DNA of 46,144 bases from Kangiella sp. (GTDB lineage Bacteria > Pseudomonadota > Gammaproteobacteria > Enterobacterales > Kangiellaceae). Both the position numbers and the translations under genes were made by a program. The notes beneath the pieces were generated by a model. That model searched no databases and was not told where the DNA came from. It saw only the letters and a list, made by a program, of their open reading frames with translations. Within the stretch, counting starts at the first letter, position 1, and each line of letters begins with the position of its first letter. Location of the stretch: positions 1 through 46,144 of the forward strand of contig JANQSG010000029.1 of assembly GCA_028284185.1 (NCBI GenBank), read 5' to 3'. Shown one piece after another: positions 37,809-46,144 of this stretch.

Positions 37809-40800
37809 TTACTTCTTAAATCCGATTTCCTTAACTGTAATGTCCTTGATTGTGCCACTGTATTGGCGTATTTCCGGACGATACATATCTTCGACTAAAG
37901 CAGGAGGAACTTTATACTTACCAGGAGTAACTACTCGAACCATATAGAATAAATTTGAAGCTCTATAGCGATCCAGATTGATGGCAGCCACATAGCGGTC
38001 ATCTCTAAATTCTTGATGTTCAACTTGATTATGCTTACTCCACTCCTGAATGGTTTGGCCTCCTATTTTTATATCGCCGATCTGATAATTATGTTTTAAA
38101 TTTGGATTTTCAATTTCAAAAGCAGCAGGCAACAAATCAATCAGCATGGCATCAGGTAAACGTCGATATTTATCTTTAATTTCTACCGCAATATGTACAA
38201 TAAGTTTATCGCCCGTTTTTAAATTAGATAAGTCCACTGGTTCACCCTGCAAGTTAAAATAATTTTTCTTCAAAAATAACTGTTTTGAGCCATCTTTAGG
38301 CAAGCTTACCGGATAACCTTGAACTTTATAGTCCATATACAAAGTAGCATCACCACTATTATTGATAGTAATAGGCATAGTTGTTTCATCAGATGATAAG
38401 CCGTTAAAATAATCGTATTTTTGGGTTAAAGACTTCGGGGTTCCTGCAATAGTTAAGTCTGCTTGCCATTGTTTGTTAGCCTGATTTAAAGCATTTAAAC
38501 TTTTTGCTAACCTAAACAAAGCCCCTCTTTCCTGGGTAGATAACCAGCGTCGTTCTTCAAGGGAACGCCGCAATAATTCAAGTTTAGATAAGTTATCCAA
38601 CGATAAACTTTTTACCAATCGGCTTTCTAATGATAACTGAATGGTCTGCGCCAGGTTTCTAGGCAAGGTTCCATAATCGCCATAATAGTAACTTTCGGCA
38701 ATATTATTAAAACTTAAGGCCTTGCTCCAAGCTTCTTTAGCACGCTTTTCATCTCCCATAAGCTCCAAGGCCAAAGCCAAATGGGCAAACGGCAAACTTG
38801 ATTTAGCTTTATCCTGTGACTGATCATAGAGACGGCGAATATCTTGTAGATTAACTTGCTTTATGCCAGCCAAAACGTAAGCTGCATAAGCCTGATAAGC
38901 TAATTGATAATGAGCCTGATTATAAACATAAGAATTTTGAATAAGTCGACTATTGTTACGGCTATAGCCCTTTAATTTTTTTATCGCTTTGTCTAAGGAC
39001 TTTTCGGAAAAGCTATAGCCATATTGCTTGGCTTTAATTAAAAAGTCAGTGGCAAAGACCGTTAGCCAGGGATTTTCCGGATGGTTGTTAGACCATAAAC
39101 CAAAACTACCATCAAAACGTTGCATACTTAAAATACGGCTGATAGCAGCATTAATCAGTTTATCTTTCTGTGCATAAAGATTATTTTTATCCTTTAAACC
39201 TATATTACCAATATCGGATTTTTCCATTAACAATAAAGGCCAAGCTCGGCTAGTGGTCTGCTCAAGGCAGCCGTAAGGATAGGCTAAAAGCTGTTGCAGA
39301 TGTTCTGATAGATTTAATGGCGGTTTATCAGAAAGATTCAGCACCGATTTCAAACCACTGGTATCAAAGTGTTTAAATAAATCCGGCTCAATAACAAAGC
39401 TTTTCCCTGGTTGAACTGCTTTAGTGATAGCGGTTATATGCGCGGGCAGTATAGGCCTAAAACCAAGACTCCACTGACGATTAATAGCAAAATTACGGCT
39501 TTGGCTAGATACTTGTGCCCATAAATTTATATTTGCCTTGCCGGTATGCCTCTTAGCATTTAAAGGCAGCTCGATCAGGGATTTCTCATTAGCAGCAAGC
39601 TTAATTTTTTTGACTATTGTTGCAGCACCTAACTCGTTATCAGCAGTTAATTGTAACTCGATGTTCTGAGCAAAATCCTCCATATTTTTAATATCTATTA
39701 CGGCAATACTATGATCACCTTTAGCCAAAAAACGCGGTAGCGATGCCTGGATCACTAGTGGCGCAGCCACTTTTACTTTTGATTCAGCATGACCAAATTG
39801 ATTTTGATTAAAAGCCAGAGCCATTAACCGGAGTTCGCCATTAAAATAAGGTAATTTTATTTTAGCTTTGGCTTTACCCTGTGCATCAAAAGTCAGTTTA
39901 TCGGCCAGGATTGAAACAATTTGTACCTCTGACATGGATGCATCACCACCGCGAGTCAGGTCAGCATCACCACCAAATTTTTGACGAGCATTTTTGCCAT
40001 CTATCAGCTCAATTAATGAACCATAATTATCCTTTAATGAAGCTTCATAGGATCTTTGGGCAAAAAACCATTGGTGCGGATTCGGAGTATCGAAATCACT
40101 AATATTCAACACTCCAGTATCGACTAAAGCTAAGGTTGCAAAGCTATTACTAGCTAGGCTTGAGGTCGCCTCCAGCTCAACTTCAAATTCCTGCTCCGGT
40201 AATAGTTTCTCTGGATGCTTTAAACTAAAATGGAACTCTCGTTCAGTTCGCTCAAGTGGTAAATGCAATAAACCATAAGAACGCTTTGGCAAATATTTAC
40301 GCTTTACATCACTGGCTTTAATCACCATTACCGATGCATACAGATTATGACTTTGCCAATCAGGAGCTGTAGGAATATTAATCGATTGCTCTTCTGTATC
40401 TAGCTCAATGCTTTTTTTCCATAACAGCTTATCCGATTCAATCGTGATTAACGCAGTGCCGACAAATGGCGATTTAATGCTAAGCTCAAACTCTTTTCCT
40501 GGAGTGATATATTCAGAATTTAAACTTAGTTTGACTTGATCCGGTCTTTCTCCTTTTGCTTCACGATCCATCCAATACCAGCCGGCAAAAAATCGATAGC
40601 TGCTAATTAAAATCCCTTCAGAATTTTTCACCTCCAGTCGGTAATTGCCATACTCTAAAGGTAAAGCCAGTGTTTCTTTTTGCTGCTGAGAAAAACGTAA
40701 GGCTTTAGTATAAACCAATTGATTTTTCGCCGATTGGCGATAATTCCAACCATTCGAACCCCACTGCCAATAATATTGAGCATTCTCACGAATTAAATTG

Positions 40801-42755
40801 ACTTCCATCGCTTTGCTAGCAACCGACTGTCCGCTTTGATCGATAGCTACTAATTCCACTAGATTGTTACTGTTCGGCCTGGCAAAATCGCGGCCATTCT
40901 GGCTTTTCCAAAGCGGCCGGACACCTACTGCAACAGGGTATGGCCAAACTGTTTGTTTGATTTTTCGACTGATAGGACGACCACCGGACTCATAAACATT
41001 AATATTGGTTTTGAGCTCTAATGGAAATTGAGTCTGTTGCCATTGATTCTTTAAATCAAGCTCAGCAAAACCTTTTTCATCTAATTGCCCAGCTTCTAAA
41101 TTGATCAGCTGCTCAAAGTTTCGATAATGATTAGAGCCAAAAATATAATCTACGTATTCTTCAGATAAATTAGTAGCAGCTTTAATACGTAAATTGCCAT
41201 CAAAGCGATTGTTTGCTGCGGGCGCACCATAAAGATAGTCACTCTGAATTTGTATCTTGGGACTTTGACTAGCGCTTAAAACTTTAGCATTTTTACTCCT
41301 TAACTCTAATTTTAGTCGCTCTGGTAAAAAGTCTTCGACATGAAAAACGTAATCAAATTGGGTTTTATTACCTAGTCTTGCAACAAATCGCCATTGTCCT
41401 CTTATCGCATCTGCTGGTAATTGAAATTGCGTTTGATAAAAAGAAGAAGCATCTCCCTGCCAATTAAAACTGCGGAAAACCTTATTATCAGGTTTTTTGA
41501 TTTCCACAAAAATAGGTGTAGCTGGAACTAAATTAGCATCAAAATCACGTAACAAACCATTAATGGATACAGTTTCTCCTGGACGATATAAGTCGCGTGG
41601 TGCATATAAAAATAACTCCTGAGATTGTTGCTTGCGGCTGGAAAGTTTAAAGTCTGATAAGTCCAGGCGAGGTCCGTTTAACCTTAAAATATTGGTATTT
41701 TTGCCATAAGTTGCGATTAAAAAACGAGCTTTTTTTAACTCCGTGGAATTAAACTCCGCAAAACCTGATTGATCAGTTTTAGTATCGGCAATTTCGTTAG
41801 CTTCACTATCAATCAGTGTGATATCGACATTAGCATAGGGCTTAGCTGAATCCAGTTGATGACTAAACACTATAAACTGATCTTTATATTGGCGGCTGTG
41901 CAAACCTATATCACTAATCACAAACCAATTAAAAGCATAGTTATAAGGGTAGTCGTTGGCTGATTGCATGGTTACCGCATAGAGACCATTATCAGCAAGA
42001 GCCTTGATCTCAGAAACCTTGATTTGATGCTTTGCGGTTACATTAGGTTTGCTGTCTAATTCATAACGTCCGGTGTGCACCAGATCAGCGATACGTTTTA
42101 GTGACTGCAGTTGATAACTATTGGACAAACTGGAGCGTGCAAAAAAGCTCTGGTACTGGCTAGGTTTTAATTTCCAAAACTTTACATCCACTTGTGATAC
42201 GTTAACTGCCTCAATGGGTAAAACTCCGCTTTGCCTTAATACCGTAGAGCCCTGACTTATAAATCTAAGTTTTGGCTCGAAATAACCAATTCGAATATTC
42301 TGACGGTAATCCTGTCCTAAAATACGACCATTGGTAGTCGCTAAATTAGCAGATAAATAAACCTGGTATTCTTGCTCAGGTTCAAGGTAAGGAAAATAAA
42401 GTTGTCGTCCATCATCACTTAAAATCCAGCTGCCTTTAACTGTCTCAAGAGCCTCACCAGATCCCGAGTCAAGTTTATAAACCACTGCCTGCTGCTTAAG
42501 TTGAGTGCTAGCTTTAACTGGCAAACTGAAATTCAGACGTAGAGCTAGCTCATCTCGATATTGATCTTGATACAAACTTAACACCTTAAACGCAGTTAAG
42601 TCGTCTATAGCGCTAGAGGATTCTTGAGATTGTTCTTTTTCTGGTGTCTCAATTGTAACAGACTCCGCTTTCTCCTTGTTTTCAGTCGAGTTATCAGTAC
42701 AAGCCAATAACCAAAAACAGATACAGATAGCGAGAAATTTACTGTAAGCGTGCAT
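37809..42755 (-). CDS. yfhM: Bacterial alpha-2-macroglobulin, YfhM type (lipoprotein)
   Basis: This 1648-residue periplasmic protease trap starts with a lipoprotein signal (lipobox LLAC, Cys at about 19). A series of MG beta domains follows, including LFLYAPRDLYRPGETVSING, typical of the MG2 region. The thioester is intact: C1163-L-E-Q1166 in YPYGCLEQTTSRAW, in an alpha/alpha-toroid domain. A receptor-binding-like domain closes the protein. Such proteins cross-link to attacking proteases via the thioester and are thought to work with PbpC. AAAGGA precedes the ATG. About 120 bases upstream lie before the rmf terminator. Confidence 0.96.
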   Translation of the reverse strand: MHAYSKFLAICICFWLLACTDNSTENKEKAESVTIETPEKEQSQESSSAIDDLTAFKVLSLYQDQYRDELALRLNFSLPVKASTQLKQQAVVYKLDSGSGEALETVKGSWILSDDGRQLYFPYLEPEQEYQVYLSANLATTNGRILGQDYRQNIRIGYFEPKLRFISQGSTVLRQSGVLPIEAVNVSQVDVKFWKLKPSQYQSFFARSSLSNSYQLQSLKRIADLVHTGRYELDSKPNVTAKHQIKVSEIKALADNGLYAVTMQSANDYPYNYAFNWFVISDIGLHSRQYKDQFIVFSHQLDSAKPYANVDITLIDSEANEIADTKTDQSGFAEFNSTELKKARFLIATYGKNTNILRLNGPRLDLSDFKLSSRKQQSQELFLYAPRDLYRPGETVSINGLLRDFDANLVPATPIFVEIKKPDNKVFRSFNWQGDASSFYQTQFQLPADAIRGQWRFVARLGNKTQFDYVFHVEDFLPERLKLELRSKNAKVLSASQSPKIQIQSDYLYGAPAANNRFDGNLRIKAATNLSEEYVDYIFGSNHYRNFEQLINLEAGQLDEKGFAELDLKNQWQQTQFPLELKTNINVYESGGRPISRKIKQTVWPYPVAVGVRPLWKSQNGRDFARPNSNNLVELVAIDQSGQSVASKAMEVNLIRENAQYYWQWGSNGWNYRQSAKNQLVYTKALRFSQQQKETLALPLEYGNYRLEVKNSEGILISSYRFFAGWYWMDREAKGERPDQVKLSLNSEYITPGKEFELSIKSPFVGTALITIESDKLLWKKSIELDTEEQSINIPTAPDWQSHNLYASVMVIKASDVKRKYLPKRSYGLLHLPLERTEREFHFSLKHPEKLLPEQEFEVELEATSSLASNSFATLALVDTGVLNISDFDTPNPHQWFFAQRSYEASLKDNYGSLIELIDGKNARQKFGGDADLTRGGDASMSEVQIVSILADKLTFDAQGKAKAKIKLPYFNGELRLMALAFNQNQFGHAESKVKVAAPLVIQASLPRFLAKGDHSIAVIDIKNMEDFAQNIELQLTADNELGAATIVKKIKLAANEKSLIELPLNAKRHTGKANINLWAQVSSQSRNFAINRQWSLGFRPILPAHITAITKAVQPGKSFVIEPDLFKHFDTSGLKSVLNLSDKPPLNLSEHLQQLLAYPYGCLEQTTSRAWPLLLMEKSDIGNIGLKDKNNLYAQKDKLINAAISRILSMQRFDGSFGLWSNNHPENPWLTVFATDFLIKAKQYGYSFSEKSLDKAIKKLKGYSRNNSRLIQNSYVYNQAHYQLAYQAYAAYVLAGIKQVNLQDIRRLYDQSQDKAKSSLPFAHLALALELMGDEKRAKEAWSKALSFNNIAESYYYGDYGTLPRNLAQTIQLSLESRLVKSLSLDNLSKLELLRRSLEERRWLSTQERGALFRLAKSLNALNQANKQWQADLTIAGTPKSLTQKYDYFNGLSSDETTMPITINNSGDATLYMDYKVQGYPVSLPKDGSKQLFLKKNYFNLQGEPVDLSNLKTGDKLIVHIAVEIKDKYRRLPDAMLIDLLPAAFEIENPNLKHNYQIGDIKIGGQTIQEWSKHNQVEHQEFRDDRYVAAINLDRYRASNLFYMVRVVTPGKYKVPPALVEDMYRPEIRQYSGTIKDITVKEIGFKK

Positions 42756-42876
42756 TGCTTTTCCTTTAACAATTAGTGGAATTATTATCTTAAAAAAATA
42801 TTATTACCAAAATCTTATGCAATTCTGACCAATTATGGCAACTGATCCTTGTTGGAATAGTTGTGCTTAAGCAAAT

Positions 42877-42908
42877 AAAAAACCCAGTTGGCACATAACC
42901 TAACTGGG
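42877..42908 (-). terminator. Intrinsic terminator of rmf
   Basis: On the minus strand CCCAGTT and AACTGGG (42902-42908 with 42883-42889) pair around a 12-base loop, followed by six T. It lies about 22 bases after the rmf stop. Confidence 0.85.
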
Positions 42909-42930
42909 CTCTAAATTGCTGAAATAAGCT

Positions 42931-43113
42931 TTAAATATAACTTTTCATTCCAGTATTATGAAACTGCTCTCTACCTTCGCGCCAACCCCCTAACCATTCC
43001 TCTTTGGCGTTTACTTCTTCATAAGGGCAAATTTCTTTAGATTGTCCATGTAGAGCAGCATGAAAACCCTTTGCATGAGCTCTTTGTAGCTTATCTCGCT
43101 TTTGTCTTTTCAT
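42931..43113 (-). CDS. rmf: Ribosome modulation factor
   Basis: This 60-residue basic protein closely matches E. coli RMF: MKRQKRDKLQRAHAKGFHAA, then SKEICPYEEVNAKEEWLGGW and REGREQ. RMF dimerises 70S ribosomes into inactive 100S particles in stationary phase. AGAGG is well placed before the ATG. In E. coli it is induced by ppGpp. Here a terminator hairpin and a short ORF precede it on the same strand (43177-43321), which may add control by premature termination. Confidence 0.95.
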   Translation of the reverse strand: MKRQKRDKLQRAHAKGFHAALHGQSKEICPYEEVNAKEEWLGGWREGREQFHNTGMKSYI

Positions 43114-43176
43114 AGATACTACCTCTTGTTGTGGTTTTAATGTTGTTATTGATGGTCATGAGCAGTTTATCCAAAG

Positions 43177-43214
43177 CAAAAAAAACCGACTGTCTGAACC
43201 TCAGACAATCGGTT
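43177..43214 (-). terminator. Terminator-like hairpin upstream of rmf
   Basis: AACCGACTGTCTG (43184-43196) pairs with CAGACAATCGGTT (43202-43214) with one central mismatch; on the minus strand a run of eight T follows. It ends 64 bases before the rmf ATG on the same strand. The plus-strand side has only a short T-rich tail, so the minus direction is favoured. Confidence 0.75.
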
Positions 43215-43234
43215 GTTTTATTCAGTATTTGTTA

Positions 43235-43321
43235 TTACTTGAGCGCTAACCATCTAAAAAACTCTTTCCTATTTACAATAACAATACCTTCTCCAGAAAC
43301 AAGGTCAAGCACAAAAAGCAT
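43235..43321 (-). CDS. Possible 28-residue leader or small protein upstream of rmf
   Basis: An ATG at 43321 opens a 28-codon frame (MLFVLDLVSGEGIVIVNRKE, then FFRWLALK) that stops 20 bases before the terminator-like hairpin. It would be hydrophobic with a basic end. No good ribosome site is visible, and chance ORFs of this length are common; context is the only support. The rest of the 393-base gap 43114-43506 holds the terminator, the rmf leader and the liuR promoter. Confidence 0.25.
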   Translation of the reverse strand: MLFVLDLVSGEGIVIVNRKEFFRWLALK

Positions 43322-43443
43322 AATTTTGCATATTTTTTGAACAATCAATAGCTTACTTTCATTTATTAAAAAATAATCAAAAAAATCTACTTAACCCATG
43401 AAAAAACAGACCAGGCTTATGGATAAATTCAGAAACAACAAGG

Positions 43444-43472
43444 TTTACGTTTGCGTAAAGGTAAGGTATATT
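43444..43472 (+). promoter_or_regulatory. liuR promoter with LiuR-type palindrome
   Basis: TTTACG-TTTG-CGTAAA (43444-43459) is a perfect palindrome with 6-base arms. It overlaps a possible -35 (TTTACG) 17 bases from a -10 (TATATT, 43467-43472), the position expected for a MerR-family activator or repressor. It resembles LiuR sites described for leucine-degradation loci, as far as I recall them. Confidence 0.65.
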
Positions 43473-43506
43473 GATACACCTTGATGTTACAGCTAGTTTT
43501 TCAGCC

Positions 43507-43872
43507 ATGACGGTAGCAAAAAAAGAATACACAATCAGTGACTTAGCTAAGGAATTCAACATAACTTCTCGCTCAATCCGCCATTATGAGGATGAAAGGC
43601 TGATTACCCCTGAACGCCGAGGTACTCACCGTATTTATTCTTCGCGCGATCGAGTCAGGTTACAACTGATTTTGCGTGGTAAACGTCTTGGTTTTTCGCT
43701 GGCTCAAATCCGGGAAATTATTGATTTATATGACCTCCCTGAAGGCAAACAAAAGCAAACACAGCTGCTGCTGGGTTTAATTCAGGAGCGCCGGGACGCT
43801 CTTTTGCAACAACGAAAAGACATTAACTTTATGTTGAAAGAGCTCGAAATGTTGGAAACCAAATTGGACTAA
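43507..43872 (+). CDS. liuR: MerR-family regulator LiuR of branched-chain amino acid degradation
   Basis: A 121-residue MerR protein with an N-terminal winged helix-turn-helix (YTISDLAKEFNITSRSIRHY, about 8-27), ERRGTHRIYSSRDRVRLQLI and a C-terminal dimerisation coiled coil (about 80-120). No metal-binding cysteines are present. I take the ATG at 43507; a TTG at 43471 would fall in the promoter. LiuR controls leucine/isovalerate use, and the isovaleryl-CoA dehydrogenase gene next to it (73 bases away) fits this. Confidence 0.88.
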   Translation: MTVAKKEYTISDLAKEFNITSRSIRHYEDERLITPERRGTHRIYSSRDRVRLQLILRGKRLGFSLAQIREIIDLYDLPEGKQKQTQLLLGLIQERRDALLQQRKDINFMLKELEMLETKLD

Positions 43873-43945
43873 CAGCTTCAATTAGCTCAATTAAGATTAA
43901 ATTAACTTTGTAACTTATTGATTTATAAGATTTTGAGGAATACCC

Positions 43946-45106
43946 ATGTATCCATCTTTAAACTTTGATTTAGGTGAAACCGCTGACATGATTCGCGATA
44001 TGGTGCGCGGCTTTGCGGAAAAAGAAATTGCGCCAATCGCTGAAAAAACCGATGAAGAAAATTTATTTCCACATCATTTGTGGCAAAAATTAGGTGAATT
44101 AGGTTTATTGGGTATTACCGTTGAAGAGGAATACGGCGGCTCCGGTATGGGCTATTTGGAACATGTGGTAGCAATGGAAGAAATCAGCCGTGCCAGCGCT
44201 TCGATTGGTTTAAGCTATGGTGCCCATTCTAACCTTTGCGTGAATCAAATTCGCCGTAATGCCTCAGAAGAGCAAAAGAAGAAATATCTGCCAAAATTGT
44301 GCTCTGGTGAGCACGTAGGCGCTTTAGCCATGTCAGAGCCTGGCGCTGGTTCAGATGTAGTTGGAATGAAGCTAAAAGCTGAGCTTAAAGACGATAAATA
44401 CATCCTTAACGGTAATAAAATGTGGATCACCAATGGTCCCGAAGCGGATGTATTGGTGGTTTACGCTAAAACCGATATGGAAGCTCACTCTCGTGGTATT
44501 ACCGCCTTTATTATTGAAAAAGGTATGAAAGGCTTCTCTACTGCACAAAAGCTCGATAAATTAGGCATGCGTGGTTCAAACACTTGTGAACTAGTATTTG
44601 AAGACTGCGAAGTACCTGTTGAGAATGTTATGGGTACAGTTAATGAAGGCGTCAAAATCTTAATGAGTGGTTTGGATTATGAGCGTGCGGTACTTTCAGC
44701 TGGTCCATTAGGCATTATGCGCGCTTGTATGGATGTGGTAGTTCCTTATGTTCATGAACGTAAGCAGTTTGGTAAACCCATCGGTACTTTCCAATTGATG
44801 CAGGGCAAGCTTGCTGACATGTATACTATTATGAATGCTAGTCGTGCATACGTATATGCAGTGGCTAAAGCCTGTGACCGTAAAGAGACCACTCGTAAAG
44901 ATGCTGCTGCTGCTATCCTATTTTCATCAGAAAATGCAACTAAATTAGCATTGGATGCGATCCAGGTATTAGGTGGTAATGGTTACATTAACGAATATCC
45001 TACTGGCCGCTTATTACGTGATGCTAAATTGTATGAAATTGGTGCGGGCACTTCTGAAATCAGAAGAATGCTAATAGGCAGAGAGCTATTTAGTGAGACT
45101 GCCTAG
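43946..45106 (+). CDS. liuA: Isovaleryl-CoA dehydrogenase
   Basis: This 386-residue acyl-CoA dehydrogenase oxidises isovaleryl-CoA to 3-methylcrotonyl-CoA in leucine breakdown, passing electrons to ETF. The catalytic Glu is E246 in [15 protein letters not shown], the position particular to isovaleryl-CoA dehydrogenases; the C-terminal [16 protein letters not shown] is also typical. FAD-binding segments include [10 protein letters not shown] and MWITNGP. GAGGA lies seven bases before the ATG. liuR immediately upstream confirms the pathway. Confidence 0.95.
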   Translation: MYPSLNFDLGETADMIRDMVRGFAEKEIAPIAEKTDEENLFPHHLWQKLGELGLLGITVEEEYGGSGMGYLEHVVAMEEISRASASIGLSYGAHSNLCVNQIRRNASEEQKKKYLPKLCSGEHVGALAMSEPGAGSDVVGMKLKAELKDDKYILNGNKMWITNGPEADVLVVYAKTDMEAHSRGITAFIIEKGMKGFSTAQKLDKLGMRGSNTCELVFEDCEVPVENVMGTVNEGVKILMSGLDYERAVLSAGPLGIMRACMDVVVPYVHERKQFGKPIGTFQLMQGKLADMYTIMNASRAYVYAVAKACDRKETTRKDAAAAILFSSENATKLALDAIQVLGGNGYINEYPTGRLLRDAKLYEIGAGTSEIRRMLIGRELFSETA

Positions 45107-45118
45107 GACCTTAAAATA

Positions 45119-45517
45119 ATGACACTTGAAATCCTGCTAACTATTGGTGGTATTTTCCACCTGGCCTTTTTAGTTTTCCATCTGCTGTTTTGGAAACTAT
45201 TTAAATGGGACAGCCAACTGAAGAAGTTACATCCTGTTAATAAGGGCGCAATGCAAGCTATGAATATTATTCTGATTGCAATCTTTGCTCTTTTCGCCAT
45301 GCTTTCATTAGGGTTTCAACAAGAATTATTGAATACAAAATTAGGGTATGTCCTGATCATTTGTATAGCAGCTCTTTGGCTTTTAAGAACTTTAATTCAA
45401 ATCCCTTTGTTCACTTTAAAAGCCACTACTTCTAAAATATTTTTTATTACAACATTAGTTGGAACCAGCATCTATACTTATCTTGCGCTGGCTCTAAACT
45501 CAAAGGAATTATTATGA
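45119..45517 (+). CDS. Uncharacterised four-helix membrane protein in the liu locus
   Basis: A 132-residue protein with four hydrophobic segments, about 4-27, 48-66, 74-92 and 104-124, and short charged loops (KLFKWDSQLKKLHPVNKG). I recognise no family. It starts 12 bases after liuA and overlaps the thiolase start as ATGA, so it is embedded in the operon. No good ribosome site is seen, which fits coupled translation after liuA. A small transporter accessory or membrane anchor is conceivable but unsupported. Confidence 0.75.
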   Translation: MTLEILLTIGGIFHLAFLVFHLLFWKLFKWDSQLKKLHPVNKGAMQAMNIILIAIFALFAMLSLGFQQELLNTKLGYVLIICIAALWLLRTLIQIPLFTLKATTSKIFFITTLVGTSIYTYLALALNSKELL

Positions 45518-46144
45518 GTAATCAAGATCCAATCGTAATCGTTGCCGCCGCTCGTACCCCAATGGGCGGTTTCGGTGGTTCACTATCCACCGTAAAATCT
45601 ACTGAGTTAGGCGCTATCGCCATCAAAGCAGCCATTGAGCGCGCAGCTATCCAAGCAGAAGATGTGCAAGAAGCCATTATGGGCTGTGTATTACCGGCTG
45701 GCGTCGGCCAAGCCCCTGCGCGTCAAGCAGCTTTAGGTGCTGGCATGACAGTCAACTCGACTGCAATGACTATCAATAAAGTTTGTGGTTCAGGTATGAA
45801 AGCCATTATGTTGGCGCACGATTTATTAAAAGCGGGCACCAATGACGTCATGGTTGCAGGTGGCATGGAAAGTATGAGCCTAGCTCCCTACCTATTACCA
45901 ACAGGTCGTTATGGTCAACGTTTCGGTCACGGCAAAACTTTAGATCATATGGCATTTGATGGACTTGAAGATGCCTATGAAGGCCAGGCGATGGGCGTTT
46001 ACGCTGAACAAACCGTTGAGAAATATGGTTTTACCCGTGAAGATCAGGATGCATTTGCTATCGAGTCATTAACTCGTGCTAATGCAGCGATTGAAGCCGG
46101 TCACTTTAATAATGAAATCGTTCCAGTAACGGTTAAGTCGCGTC
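45514..46144 (+). CDS. Acetyl-CoA acetyltransferase (thiolase), 3' end outside window
   Basis: The first 210 codons of a thiolase. MSNQDPIVIVAAARTPMGGF is followed by the nucleophile C91 in NKVCGSGMKAIMLA and the GGMESMS motif. The second active-site Cys and His lie beyond the window. AAGGA eight bases before the ATG gives a strong start. In liu loci a biosynthetic-type thiolase handles acetoacetyl-CoA from leucine breakdown, which fits this operon. Confidence 0.95.
   Translation, partial: MSNQDPIVIVAAARTPMGGFGGSLSTVKSTELGAIAIKAAIERAAIQAEDVQEAIMGCVLPAGVGQAPARQAALGAGMTVNSTAMTINKVCGSGMKAIMLAHDLLKAGTNDVMVAGGMESMSLAPYLLPTGRYGQRFGHGKTLDHMAFDGLEDAYEGQAMGVYAEQTVEKYGFTREDQDAFAIESLTRANAAIEAGHFNNEIVPVTVKSR

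Noticed and set aside
43131-43340. 69-codon plus-strand ORF opposite the rmf leader
   Set aside because: It crosses the terminator hairpin, has no ribosome site and shows no family features.
43471-43506. TTG start of liuR at 43471
   Set aside because: It overlaps the -10 box of the likely promoter; the ATG at 43507 matches the usual MerR/LiuR N-terminus.

Overview
The window looks like chromosomal DNA of a low-to-mid GC gammaproteobacterium. RMF, HflD, RluE, NudJ, MnmA, FabR, PbpC with a YfhM-type alpha-2-macroglobulin, LiuR/LiuA and the queA-tgt-yajC-secD-secF string are all recognisable and mostly in gammaproteobacterial order. A marine Kangiella/Aliikangiella-like host is my best guess, from gene content and base composition only. 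I saw no rRNA, tRNA, CRISPR array, transposase or prophage.

Layout. 1-2310 (minus): the first 770 codons of a secreted RHS/YD-repeat protein, cut by the window edge. 2532-5012 (minus): nagZ-mscS-DUF2288. 5279-7678 (plus): an M2 (ACE-type) peptidase lipoprotein and an unknown membrane-anchored protein. 8222-11795: pncC, divergent from mutS-fdxA. 12117-15566 (minus): an amidohydrolase lipoprotein and a fatty-acid desaturase; the desaturase is divergent from fabR-nitrilase (15727-17287) with two FabR-type operators between. 17297-19342: ltaE with an SdpI-like membrane protein (minus) and an unknown lipoprotein (plus). 19806-25176: monomeric NADP isocitrate dehydrogenase (minus), divergent from rluE-nudJ-mnmA-hflD. 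25184-29629 (minus): a possible six-gene unit of MscS channel, CAP-domain protein, ECF sigma factor, candidate anti-sigma protein, PDZ-domain exported protein and DUF2461 protein. 29733-35372 (minus): queA-tgt-yajC-secD-secF. 35457-42755 (minus): yfhM-pbpC. 42931-43113 (minus): rmf. 43507 to the end (plus): liuR-liuA-membrane protein-thiolase, the start of a leucine/isovalerate degradation locus.

The most striking unexplained signal is a structured interspersed repeat of about 185-215 bp, present four times (7691-7875 minus, 7923-8118 plus, 11862-12070 minus, 19346-19561 plus). All copies lie between convergent genes. Each carries the same ordered series of hairpins joined by a conserved linker. 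Stem sequences differ strongly between copies while pairing is kept, which suggests selection on a folded RNA or DNA. I do not recognise it as a named family.

Other points of interest: a short ORF plus intrinsic terminator on the rmf strand just upstream of rmf (attenuator-like); a long hairpin covering the queA start; the ECF sigma/PDZ/CAP/MscS cluster with several non-ATG starts; and an uncharacterised membrane protein inside the liu locus.
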